Source: Lethocerus indicus (taxonomy: Eukaryota; Arthropoda; Insecta; Hemiptera; Belostomatidae). Taken from it: DNA of 64,000 nt. Each line of letters opens with the position of its first letter. The stretch's first letter is position 1. A model generated the notes under the pieces. It was given only the letters and a program-made list of their open reading frames with translations. It did no database searches and had not been told where the DNA came from. The translations under genes were made by a program, and so were the position numbers. Shown one piece after another: positions 25,231 through 37,500 of this stretch. The DNA lies in the NCBI GenBank assembly GCA_019843655.1, contig JACDQD010000006.1:4580034-4644033 (forward strand). The letters are read 5' to 3'.

Positions 25231-25537
25231 TGTATAATATATTTGGTTCTTAAAACATTTCCTTTAAGTGTTAATGTATTTATTTATACGACATTACTGT
25301 ATTATTAACAAACTTATTGTTTTTAATGTAATGTAATAAACAATATAAAATTATATTTTGTGGCAAGGATAAACGTTTACGGTTTATGTTGTGTTGGTGA
25401 AACTGTAATCAGATTGATCAATCTAGTGGTTCGTTGTAGGCTCTTCGACGCTCACTGTTTATAGATTTATCGATAGGACTTAGGGACTTAGGTTTTTAAA
25501 TTTTATTTTTCTCGTCTCTATCTTCCTTTATCCAAAG

Positions 25538-26183
25538 ATGGAATACCCGTCGCCCGTTTTGAACCGGAGAAAACCACATTACCAGCAACATTATTCTGGC
25601 AATAGCTATCAGTCCCCATTCAACAGTTCGGGTTTCGAATGTCCCAGTCCAGATTTCATCCCTTTCAATTACAGTAGTCCCCTGAAGAAGGGGAACGGGA
25701 AGAATTACAGGGGAGGTCCCAAAAGATATTTTAACAGTTCGAACGGTAGTTTTAATAGTGCGTCCAGTTTTAGCCCATATAACAGACAACGTAATAGTCG
25801 AGTAAGTATATTCCCCATTGAGAGGTACTATTAATAAATTTCGATACAGTAAAATGTTGGACAAGGAACGACATTGTAATAATCGACGAACAGTTATATG
25901 TAACTAATGATTTTCATTTGAAACAAGCGGTAGTTAACCACCCTCAATGGTTGAACTGCTACAAATTCAATAGAATTTGATTCTTACATTTACATTCGCA
26001 TTATTATTATTATTATAGGGGAGCTATAATAGAAACAGTTTTGGATCAAATTCAAATTCATCAGTGTATTACGACCCATCTATGCTTGAGGATCCCTGGG
26101 CTGAATTGGAGATGGAATTGGACAAAAAGACACAAGCCTCTATTAATAATGCGAGTTTACCAGAACAAGAAATTGTGACGTAA
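25538..26183 (+). CDS. MPLKIP: M-phase-specific PLK1-interacting protein (MPLKIP / TTDN1), 2 exons
   Basis: Exon 1 is 25538-25801 with donor GTAAGT; exon 2 is 26019-26183 after TATTATAG; the 217-base intron is phase 0. The product is 142 aa (human about 179). Residues 1-100 are low complexity, rich in Ser, Asn, Tyr, Pro, Gly and Arg, as in vertebrate TTDN1. The C-terminal part carries the conserved motif YYDPSMLEDPWAELE (human pattern PSMLEDPWAGLE), which decides the call. In humans the protein is phosphorylated in mitosis, interacts with PLK1, and binds the lariat debranching enzyme DBR1; loss causes non-photosensitive trichothiodystrophy. These roles are assumed here from orthology. The start ATG follows a CpG-rich leader. 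AATAAA at 26457-26462, followed by GT-rich sequence, is a good polyadenylation signal. Confidence 0.88.
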
Positions 26184-26456
26184 TGATTTTAATTTGGGGG
26201 GAGGGGGGTATATAGATGTTTTATTTAATTTTAATTTGTAAATTAATTACCTGAGTATAAGTTGTTTTTTATAATTTAATATGAAATTAACATCTATCTC
26301 TCCCGTAATATTTTTTTATATGTGAATTCTGAGAATTAATTTAATATATTACCATTTAAATGTTGGTATTATCTTTAGTTTATCAATGGTTCGGGCAGCC
26401 TGAGGTCTGCCTGAAAAAAATATTTGTACAAAGAATGCAGGTTATGTTATATGTGT

Positions 26457-26462
26457 AATAAA
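26457..26462 (+). terminator. Polyadenylation signal of MPLKIP
   Basis: Canonical AATAAA lies 274 bases after the stop codon, with GT-rich sequence (GCAGGTGTG) some 16 to 25 bases further on. Confidence 0.6.
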
Positions 26463-28291
26463 ATGTAAATAAGGACTGCAGGTGTGAATTTATAAATATT
26501 TAATGGTATCAATGAACTTAACTTCTTGAAATTTTTAATTAAAAATTAACATGTATGAAATATTCTATAAAAATATAGTTTGCTTGTTAGTATTTATTTT
26601 GTTCTAAAGTTGATTTCTTTGTAGTCCTATTCACATTCAGCATTTGTTTCTGGCTGACTCAGTATTTAAAATGATAAGTATATCAACAGTGATGATTACT
26701 AAAATGTGTTATTTTTTCTTGTGTCGAGTTTATTTATTTAACAGAGAATTGGGAAAACTTTAGGTATTTTATCAAAATATTCCCAGCATATTCATTTGGG
26801 ACTCCTGTCAGACCTATTATGGTTTAATTCATCATGCATGAATAGGTCATCTCTTCATTGACTAACATTCATATATACTGGTATTACATTTATGTCCTTT
26901 TGACATAGGTTCACGCAGATAATTATTGTATTGCCAATTATCTTTAAATTCTGCAATCATTTGATAACACTATTACATCAAAACAACCTTCCCAACCCTA
27001 GAAAATTTCATTTCATTTATCCAATACACATTAAAGCCATTACAATGTATGCAAGTTCCTTGTATTCATAGGTTTCATTCACCAATTTAGGATTAATTAT
27101 CGTTGTCATTCTTGACCAGTGTCCAATTACCTGAGTCTCTCCCTCTCTCTGACAAAGTCTCAGACTACTACTCTTGTTATTGTGCTATAAGTCTACATCC
27201 AGTATTTGTTTGATTGCTCATTCAAATTTCCCAAAATGAGCCCTATTTTTTGTTTTCATGTTAATTTGAAGAAATCTGTTTTTTCTTTGAGTGGATACGT
27301 GTTATCTCGTTATTTATTATTTCTGTACCCATGCGTTGAAGGAAATTTTTTAATAATTACCCCCAATTTATTCTGGAGCAAAATGGTCTCATTAATGGGC
27401 TTTCTGTATGAAAACTGTAAGGTAGTCCTTTAGGTATTAAATTATAGTATTTAGTTTTATTAATTAGTATATCAACCTGTTTTGTTAATATATTTTCTTA
27501 GCTTTTTAATTCTTCTGTTTTGTTTTTTAAATCACTATTCTTTGCCTAGATTTTTTATTATTCCATTTTATGCTTTTTTGCCATCACTATCAGGGATAAG
27601 GTGACCTTATTAAATTCTGGTCTTTAATCACAAATACAGCTTTATAATAAGCTTCTTTGTGTGCTTTTGCACACTTTTCATGACAATCTACCTGCTGAAA
27701 AGGGGAGCCTAGTTCTATTAGATCCCGCAGTGATAATTCAGTACACTAGTGGTTAAGGGATTTCGAATTAAATTTAGTTTAATTGCTGGCTGGAGCTGCA
27801 AAGTACTTGGATATTAAAGGGATTGGGTCTTAAATCTTCATTTGTGGAGAACATTAAATATTGTAGGTTGAGGTACTGGTATACTTATAAAAAAATTGGT
27901 AACATTATTGGAGGGATCATTTTATGATTGTATAATTATTTAATACATCTAAAAATTTGGCAATAAACAATTTCTGTCCATCACCTTACATAATAGCCAT
28001 TATAAATAATTCATGTTAGTCAATATTTACAATATAATATTAAAACAATGGTAATTTGTCACATGACAGGTTTAAATAATTAACAGCAGAATTTTAATAA
28101 AATATAACAAATATAAATATATATAAAAAGGCCATGGTCATACAGGGTCACTGGAACAAAAAAAATTTTCATTTGAGGCTTCTATTGAATAAAAACAGGA
28201 ATTTTAAAAATATTAGAAATTGAATTTAAATATATTAATGAAAGAGACAGATAGTGACAGGAAGTATCATTGAAAAAAATTCAATATAAAT

Positions 28292-28294
<3 letters not shown>

Positions 28295-28331
<37 letters not shown>
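28295..28331. repeat. (TA)n microsatellite
   Basis: An alternating TA tract of about 37 bases lies in the NuMA 3' flank. Confidence 0.95.
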
Positions 28332-28335
<4 letters not shown>

Positions 28336-28409
28336 AACATACACAACACATACATTTTATGTATATTGACATTTTTTCAAACTGTTTCATTAATATATTA
28401 CAAATATTA

Positions 28410-28412
<3 letters not shown>

Positions 28413-28445
<33 letters not shown>
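28413..28445. repeat. (TA)n plus (CA)n microsatellite
   Basis: A TA tract of about 33 bases runs into ACATATACACACACACACATACATACATA-type sequence up to about 28478. Confidence 0.93.
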
Positions 28446-28451
<6 letters not shown>

Positions 28452-28568
28452 CACACACACACATACATACATATACATATCTTAAGAGTTCCATCTCTAT
28501 TTTATTAATTTTATATACATTCATTATTATTTTAGTACTTAAAAGCAACAAAGAAAATTATTTATTAC

Positions 28569-31500
28569 CTATTCTTTTGGTCTTCCTTTAAATAATCCCC
28601 TCAAGCGGTCCTGTGGTGCCACTTCCCTTTTTCTAATAGTCCTTTCTGTATTATTAGGAGGTAAGGTACTTTGCCTCCGAGTTTGTCTCAAATCTTCATT
28701 TTCTCTTCCCTAAAAAATTAATTTATATTAAACTCTTTAATTTCCACTGACATTAAGTTCTTTGCATCCAATGTTTTTAAATTCATTATTTGCTATATAA
28801 TGCAATTGTTTTACCATTTGTATTCTTTAAATTTGTTTAATTATCACCTGTTGGTTTAGCATATTGCTATTAGTAATTACAGATTTTATTTCATTAATTA
28901 CATTGAAACACTTCTTTAGAGAAAAGCAAAAAATGTTAGAATTTATATTCTAAAAATAAATAAAATAAATTATTAATTATTTTAAGGTATAAATTTCTTT
29001 AAAATAATTATGACTGGTCAATTGTGTTTTTTAAATACTATATTAAGGTACACTTGTGAAGACAAAATAAAAATAAATAATTCCTTCAAATAAAAAAAGA
29101 GTTATTTAAAATGTTAATACTTCTAGACCAAGTTTGATAAAAATAAAAGCTTATGATTTAATCTAGATAAGATTATTGTTTTATCACAAATTCCCACAAT
29201 GTTACTCCTGACATAATAATTATTTTTAGAGTAGGTATTTATATATTAATTTAAAAAGTATAAGATGGTTCAAAGGTTAATGGAAGGATTTTCTATTTTA
29301 TATATAGTGGTAAGCTTCTTAAAATAAAAATTAGGGTAAAATCAGCTTAGGGTAGCATTAAAGTAATTGATCTCAATAAAGCATATATACATTTTTATCC
29401 TGGTTTAAAGAATCATCTTTCCAAGAAAATGGAATAATCTAATCTAGTTGATTCAAAATAAATTATTTTGGGATTTTGCAAATACATCACTAAAACTTAA
29501 ACAGTTGTCTATTTCTAAATAATCATTGAAGCAAATGATATAAGACACTGAATAGTAATCAATAAATGAAAATTATGTTTTATAAAAAGACAAATGATGT
29601 TTGTTAATATTCCCTTTCTTTGATGGGAACAGCACCATTTAATTTGCCACAGTTCAGGTGAGAAAAGGTATAATTGTATTTTTAAAAGTTTAGAAAGCAT
29701 TTCTTTCTTCAGTACATGTGGGGTAATCGAATGGATATTGGGGTGAGCTTAAATCACCAATGGTTGAGAAAAATCATAATTTTTTTTCCACACGTGGCGT
29801 GTCAATTTCTCTACATTGTTTGAATACTAAAAATTATAATACTGTACCATAGAAGTTTATATTTTGCATAGGAAAATTAGGGGTAGAATGAACCATGGAA
29901 CCAGTATATCTACAATCTTAACTCATCAAGAAACAGGTAACAATCATAACCCTCACTATCTCCAGTCAACTTACACCACCTTTCCCAAATACACAACTAC
30001 AATAGATGGGCACACTATAGATAATCGATTCTATTTTATTGACCTTCCTTCCAAATAAAGTTAATATTTTTTGTTTTATTTTTATTTTATATTTTCAAAC
30101 TCCACCCTCTTTTTCTAGTCAAGAACTGACTGCAACCTATTTCTTGTTAATTCTGAGGATTGTTGCCTGCCAATAATTAATCAGAACTATATATCAGACA
30201 ATGTGACACAGAGCACCTAGATAACCCATAGAGCCTAGATAATATCAATGACTAACACCCAGAGAGGAAATCCATGCAATGAAATATGGATATGCAAAAA
30301 GCTGATGACGGAAACATGCAGGACTGTTAAGCATTATTGATCCCACCGAAAAAATGTTGTGGATGCCTTAGCACACCTAGACAACACACCTGAATCATAT
30401 AAGTATAAAATGTAGTTGCGGTAGAAAGCATTAGACAAAAAGCCGAACACAATATATAAAAAAACCGATTGAAGACTGAGTTGATGACCCCTCCAATAGA
30501 ACACACCTGCACAGGGAGGAAATTAAGGCTCCCTTTTTTACTTGGTGTTGGTGGTCCAGGTTTTTTGTAAACTATCTGCAAACAATAAAAAAATGTCACA
30601 CCCATCTTCTTAAAGAGGGTAGCTGAGGTGTACTTTCTTCCTTTATATTTCAAAATAACAATATTTTTGTTATATGAATAACACACTGAAATTATTGAAT
30701 TTGTTATACAATAGAAGCAAAAAAATCTAATATGCTGCCCTTTTATAAAATATTAATTTACAGACCTGGGATTTACTTTTACGACGTACACTGGCTGAAA
30801 GAAATTCATTGTCATTTGAATCAAGAACAGATGCATTCCCAGACTGGAAATATAAACAATAGAGAATGTTAAAATTAACGCATTCATAATTTTAAGGTAT
30901 TATTTTTGGGTTTCTTTATATTTTATCTGTTTAAAGTCAGTAAATATTTGCTTATAATTTTATTACCTAATAGACCAAATATTGACAGGCAACATTATTA
31001 TAACATAATATCTAACTGTAAAGTTATTTACATGACATAAGAACTGAATTAAATTGAATTGTTTATTTCAGGTTTAAACAACTTTTAAGTTCTAAAGGCA
31101 ATTGAACATTAGAAATCATGTTTTACATTACACTCTGAGATTCAAAATTGTTGTCATAAAAAAAGAATTTTCTTTTCCTTTTAAAGGGTGACCTTCTCCA
31201 CAGTTATTACTAGCAACTTAAAACTCACAGTGATGTAAAAGCCTGAAATAATGAGATAAATTTTTATGAAGCCCAAAGAGTTTTTATGAGAACAAATTAA
31301 TTGTGTAGAAGGTTGTACTGTTAACAATAAGACCCCTTATCCTACAATAAATCAATTCTATGATCACATATAATGAGTTCATAAGTTGAAAGTTATGTTA
31401 AATTAGTAAATGGGTGGTATTTATAAAATACAACTACCATCTTTAAAAACAAAAAATTTCCTAAACAAAACACCTAATGACAAAGGCCCTTGGGTCTCTC

Positions 31501-34500
31501 TCACTCATGATTGCTTAGGTAGCCACAATCCAAAATATTATTTTTTTGTTAAAAGTGACTAATACTTCAAATTTTGGTCCTCACTAACAATCCGTCACAT
31601 ATAAACCTTACTAACCCTAAACATATTGTATTCAATTAAATCAAGAAATACATTTTTATTGCTACACATCCGAACCAAAATTATAAAAATATATCATTCC
31701 CCACTAGAACTTTCCTAGTTGCAATGCATATCATACATACCCACCCTGTATGAAACATTTCATATCCAGCTAGGTGAAACATAATTTCTGGAGAGAATAT
31801 TTTACACAAATAAATATTACTTACCCTAATCACATCTTCCATGTACTTGTTTGGGTCACAAAATTGAGTTTCAAGTGGATAAGATGACTTTAAATGAGGT
31901 GGGCACATTGAATTCCTGTACTGGAGTATAGAAAGCCGGTCCTGTCGTTGAGGTAAACGGCAAACTCCTGCTTTCATATCAGCCAGGTGTCTGCCATCAA
32001 ATACTTCACCTGCTTCTTCTTCTACATGAAATATTTGTCCTATCATTGTATAGTGTATTAAAATTTAGCAATTCATTCAATTTTTATAAATAAATTAGGC
32101 TTTATAAATAGGCAAAGCACAAACATTTATAATTTTACTATACTTTATTAAAATAGTGATTAAGTGCTTCCAACCAGGAAGTATAGATGAACTCAAAAAC
32201 AAAACTGTTTTTGACTCAACTTGATAAATAGTTGACAATTTACATTACTTCATACTAATGTTTTATATCTCTACCCAAAATCATATATTTCCTCCCACAA
32301 GTCAGTTAAAGAAAAATATAGTAGGTAGTAAAAAAACAAATTTACCCAATCCAGAAGGTACATTTCTTTGTCTTGTGTTACCATGATTTGCCGAAGAGAA
32401 AGTAATTTCAACTGGTTGAATAACAGACAAATCATCCTGAAATGGACCTGAACATCTGGAAAAATTATATAAATAAATATCAGTAACACCATCAGCACAA
32501 AATAAAACTGTTGGCATAAAAATATGATTCATTTACATTTATAGTACAATAGACAGTTTCAGTACGTGGTGTTTTATCTAATTAATCTGTTTGACCCTAT
32601 TACAATAGATATTATATTTTTTCTTCAGTACTTATATAACACAATGATATTTTATATTTGTTAATGCATTATACAAAAATTATTTACTAGGTGAACTGAA
32701 TAGGTTCTAAAATCAGAATTTCAACTGGATAATTTCATTAAAAATAAGATATACATGCACACAAAAAACTCCACATAAACTAAATTCATATATTTATTAT
32801 TTAAATAAGTATATTTAAGCTGAAACAATTATTATAATAATTTTCAATGCATCTTGATCCTTCAAGATATAGACAGAGTTGATCCATTAAATAGAAGACC
32901 CACTGCTAGGTTTTTATTATCTAAAGAGGAAAATTTAAATATGTAAGACGTGTTTGGCTTGCAGATTGTTGTCTTATATCTTACAATTCACATTACAATA
33001 CACATATTTCTATAATATAATGCTAAAGTTACCTTACCCAATATATTCCAAGGATCGAGACTTGTTCAACGTTGAATTCAACAACAGTGGTTCCTGTGCA
33101 CACAAAACAACTTTAACAAAACCAAGTGAGAATTAACGGTACCAAATAAAATATTATAGACACGTCTTATCAATATTGGCAAGTGACCAGTGTCCAACAA
33201 GTGCTTGATCAAACAATTTCATTTAACTAAATTCTACATTATGCACAAAATGCAGTAGCATGCTGTGGCCCTTTATATATAGTCTGTAAAAGACAACTAT
33301 TTTAGCAGGTTTTAATATAATTGACTGAACACTAATAATTTATGTAAATGTATCTTGAAAATACTCCTAAGTACTGACAAAATAGCAATTAGACTATTTT
33401 AAGAATATAAAAGTAACCTTTATGCTATCGGTGAATGTATTGTACTTTGCTTTTAGTTTAACGTTTAGTTTATTTATCTCTTTTCTTAATTCTTCATTTT
33501 CTGCTTGCAAAATTTTTAAGCTATTTTCCTTTTCTCTCATTTCTTGTATAGCCTAAAGCAATAGAATCAAATAAGTGAAATCAAATATGGAAGTTGATTA
33601 GAAACAATTTAAATGATGTACACATAAACTCAGTTTTACCTTATCTTTATAGGAAGAAAATTTTGTTTCATGTTCCTCAACAACATTTGCTAGATGTTCA
33701 TTGTACTTTTGCTTCTGAAAACAGAGACACTGCTTAATAAGTATTTACATTCTTAAATTTAAAAACCAATAAACAGAAAAAATAAATTGCAAAACAAAAC
33801 ATATCATAGTGAATAAAATAGACAAGATAGTGTGCACTAACCATAACTGCTTTTAGTTTAAGAAATTTCTGCTCAAGTTCATTCTTTTTGTTATCATTAT
33901 TTGAACTTTTGCTTTTTAGTTCTTCAATTTCATTGGTCTTCAAAGTTAATGCTGTGTTCAATCGTTCATATTCACTCTTACTAATAAGTAATTGTTTTTT
34001 CATCCTATGACACAAGAAAATATAAGTTATGATTTAAAAACAAAGTACAAATTATGATTATTGTGATACTCTGTTCAATTTGGCTATCTTTACTAGCTTC
34101 CATCAGCAGGTTGTTGAGTTGCTTGGGCAGATTGGTTGTGTGTGGTGGTTTAGATTGTTGTGTAGTATGTTATAGGATCTGTTTTTGTTCTTTTATTGTT
34201 GTCAGTGTTTTGCAATACCTGTTTTCTTTTATTATCGGACAACTGGCTTATGCCAAATGCAAAAACAGTATTTGCAAGTTAATTCATATTGTAAAATTAA
34301 TTTTGTTCCAGTATAAGTGCAATAATTAAAGTTTTTTAGTAGATGAGGTAAGCCATATTTTGTTCACTCATAAACATGTGACAGAAAACATGATACTGTA
34401 GTATAATACTTACTCATTATTTTCAAGTTGAAATTTGATGATATCTGAATTTAAATTTGCCATCTGATCTTCAATACCTTTAACATAATCATTCTTGCTA

Positions 34501-37500
34501 TTTAAAGTTTGTTTCATTGCAGACATCTCAGTTTCTAATTTATTTTTTTCAGAGTTTAATGTTTTTATAGTACTCTGCAATTTAATCTTGTCATTATGTC
34601 TTGCTGATGATAAGAAGTTGGCTTCCCTTATTGCTGCTTTTAATTTATTTATAGTTATTTTATCATCTTCACTTTCTTTTTCTAAACCAACAATTTTGTG
34701 TTCTAAACTTGATAAACTAATGGTATTTGTCTCAATTTGCTCTTTCAGTTTTTCATTTTCACTTTCTAGATCTTTTAGTTTTCTTGAAGAGTCATCTGAA
34801 TTTCTTGTTTCCTGCATACAAGACTGTTCCAGTTGTTGTAATGTATTTTTTGTTTCCATAATCATTTCTTCAGACTTTGAATTAGCTTCCTGCAGTTCTT
34901 TAATAATATTGTTTTTTTCATCATTGTCTTTCTTTAGTAGCTCTAAAGATGTTTCTAAATTTACAATTACATACGATTTGTTATCAACAATTAATTTATT
35001 ATCATTTAACTCTTTCAAATATTTTTCATTTAGTCCTTTACATAAAATTAATTCATCCTGGTAATTCTTGATAGAATTTTTCAAGCTATTTATTAGTTCA
35101 CTCTTAGATTTCAGTTCCTCTTCCAATGTAGAATTATAAGTTTCAATTGAACTAACATGTTTTTCCATTCTTGCAAGCATTGCTTTGTAATTATTGCATA
35201 CATCTACATAAGAAGATATCTTATCATTACTCTGTTCAAGTTCAAACTTAATTTTAGATATTGTAGCCTGATTATCCAATATTTCTTGCTCCAACATTTT
35301 AATTTCTACATCTCTTGCACTTAATATAGTTTTTTCATGAAGTAAACTTTTTTGTGAATTCAGTAATTGAGTATCTTTATTTTCTACTTCTTCTTTAATA
35401 CGTTGTAGTTCTAATTGATAATGATTCAAATTACTGTTTGATTCATTAAGTTTGTCTTTTAAGGTTCTATTTTCTGATTCTGCAATGGCCAATAAATCTA
35501 ACTCTTTACTTATCTCCTTTATTAAGTCATTATTTTTTGTAATCAATTGGTCTATTGTTGCATTCTTTTCATCTAATTTTTGGGATAATTCTTTTACTAG
35601 TTCTTCTTTTGCAAGTTTATCTATTAGAATTAAATCTCTTTCTTTATGTATATCTCTGATTTCAAAGTAAATTGTGTCCTTTTCTTTCTTCAAATCTTCA
35701 CTTGCCTTAATAAGATGACATACTTTTAAATTTAATTCAGAAATTTCTAATTGTTTCTTTTCAATCTCAGATACCTTCTTATCATGAGACTGTTTAACAA
35801 TAAGTAAGCACTCCTTTATATAACTAATCATTTCAACTAACTCATTACTTGTTAATGTTGAATGTTCAGGAAAATCATGACATGACATTGATAACTGTGT
35901 CATAATTTCTTTGCAGGCTTCTTTGGCAGATTCCTTGACTGCAACATTTTCATTAATTTCAGATTGAAGGGACTCAATTTTTCTGTTCAATGTTTCAATT
36001 GTTTGGAACATATTTTGAACCTTAGTTTCTATATCATCTAAAAGTTGTTGCTTCTCTGTTGCTTCACAGCACTGCAAAGAAAGAAAAAAAAATTAATAAT
36101 CCATTCAGAAATAAATAAAAAACAGTTTTAAAAAATTATCAATTTTACTTTAGCCTTAAAGTTTTCTTCAAGTTCCTTGAGTTGAAGGTCAATAACTTGT
36201 GATGCAAGTGATTCACAATTAATTGTTGATGTATCAGAATCATTAATAGTAGCAGTCATGTAATGGTTATTCTTCGTTTCTGAGATTATGTCAGCTTGCT
36301 CCTGGAACAAAATGCATCAAAGTGTGTAAGATACAATGAATAATAATATATTACTGCCTAAACTTATAATTATCAATGAACCAATTAAATTATTATTTCT
36401 GCATAAAAAAGAATTACCTTGCAAGTTATTGACAGTTCTTCTATACATTTTTGCAGGCCAATGTTTTTATTCATTAAATCTGATATTTCACCCTGAAGTA
36501 TCTCAGCCTTTTGTGACAGTGATAAAACATTCTTTTCTGAGCCGGAAAGCTGGATAGGTAATATTTATTTTAAAGGCAGTGATCATATAATCCGTATAAG
36601 TTAAAATTAAATAAGACAGCGCATATAATGGTTAATCATAATTGTGCTTCTAAATATAAATAGTGAAAAAACTTCAAATAAAGTACAAGTGCCAAAATGT
36701 TTTTAAAGAATATAAAGCAAACTGTATCTATCATAACCTTATTATGCAACTCCCTTTTCTCTTTCTGTAATTTTCTGATCTCCTCATGCAGGGAACAAAT
36801 ATTAACTTCATATGCATCAATATCATCCTTATATTTGCGCTGCAAATCTTTAAATTTATCTTCTTCACTTGGTCGCCGATGAGTAAGCCGTGGAGATGGC
36901 ACCCTATTGTTTACTTCTCCTTGTAGTTTTTTAATTTCATGTTCCTTTTTTTTAATGTCCTCTCCTAGTTAATTATAAATAACAGTAATGCCATTTTTAA
37001 TAAAAATAAAATTAAAAAAACAAATAAAACTGTTAAAATTACTCTTTTTCATAAAATAAAATATAAAGAAGGTTAATATATAAAAAAATGCATTAAAAAA
37101 GTAACCCGCCATTCACTAATATCATTTAAGAGAACTCATTGTTAAATTTTACTGTCATGGAAACTATAGGTCACTGATAACAAACTATCCCCAATTGAAG
37201 GGACCAAACTACCAATACATTTTTTTTGCATTGTCCTTAATTTAATTGAGTGAGAAATCATATGATTCAATGAAATATCCATACTTAAAACATCAATAGA
37301 ATCTTTCGCCATTATAAGATCACTCTCCAAATCAGCCTTCTCAGATGTAATTAAATCTAATTTAAAATTTAATCTCTTGATTTCTTTGTCTTTCATATAA
37401 ATTTCCTTAACTTGCCGGAAGAAAGGAGACTGGAACATAATATAATGTTATACCACTACATAGCAGTATTATGAAATATATCTATGAAAAAAATAAAGAT

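Larger units (their letters stand above)
24813..25537. promoter_or_regulatory. Divergent promoter region of PSMD5 and MPLKIP
   Basis: The 725 bases between the two start codons point outwards in both directions. Two (TA)n tracts (24886-24904 and 25173-25225) split it. CpG becomes more frequent at 25360-25540 next to MPLKIP, as in unmethylated promoters. No TATA box stands out, which is usual for housekeeping genes. Precise start sites cannot be placed. Confidence 0.5.
26463..28568. other. Convergent intergenic region between MPLKIP and the NuMA gene
   Basis: The 3' ends of the two genes face each other across about 2.1 kb of AT-rich, CpG-poor DNA. No coding exon is supported; the plus-strand frame at 27206-27433 has no recognisable domain. 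TTTATT at 28501-28506 reads AATAAA on the minus strand, 63 bases past the NuMA stop, and is the likely polyadenylation signal for that gene. Another lies only 3 bases after the stop (28561-28566). Confidence 0.5.

Noticed and set aside
34495..35064. Long plus-strand open frame of 189 codons
   Set aside because: It is the mirror of the NuMA coiled-coil exon; its Ser/Leu/Phe-rich translation is what antisense of Lys/Glu-rich codons gives.
37142..37284. Open extension of NuMA exon 6 beyond residue 220
   Set aside because: The phase 1 donor at 37284 joins cleanly to the next exon and keeps the total in frame; the extension is best read as intron.
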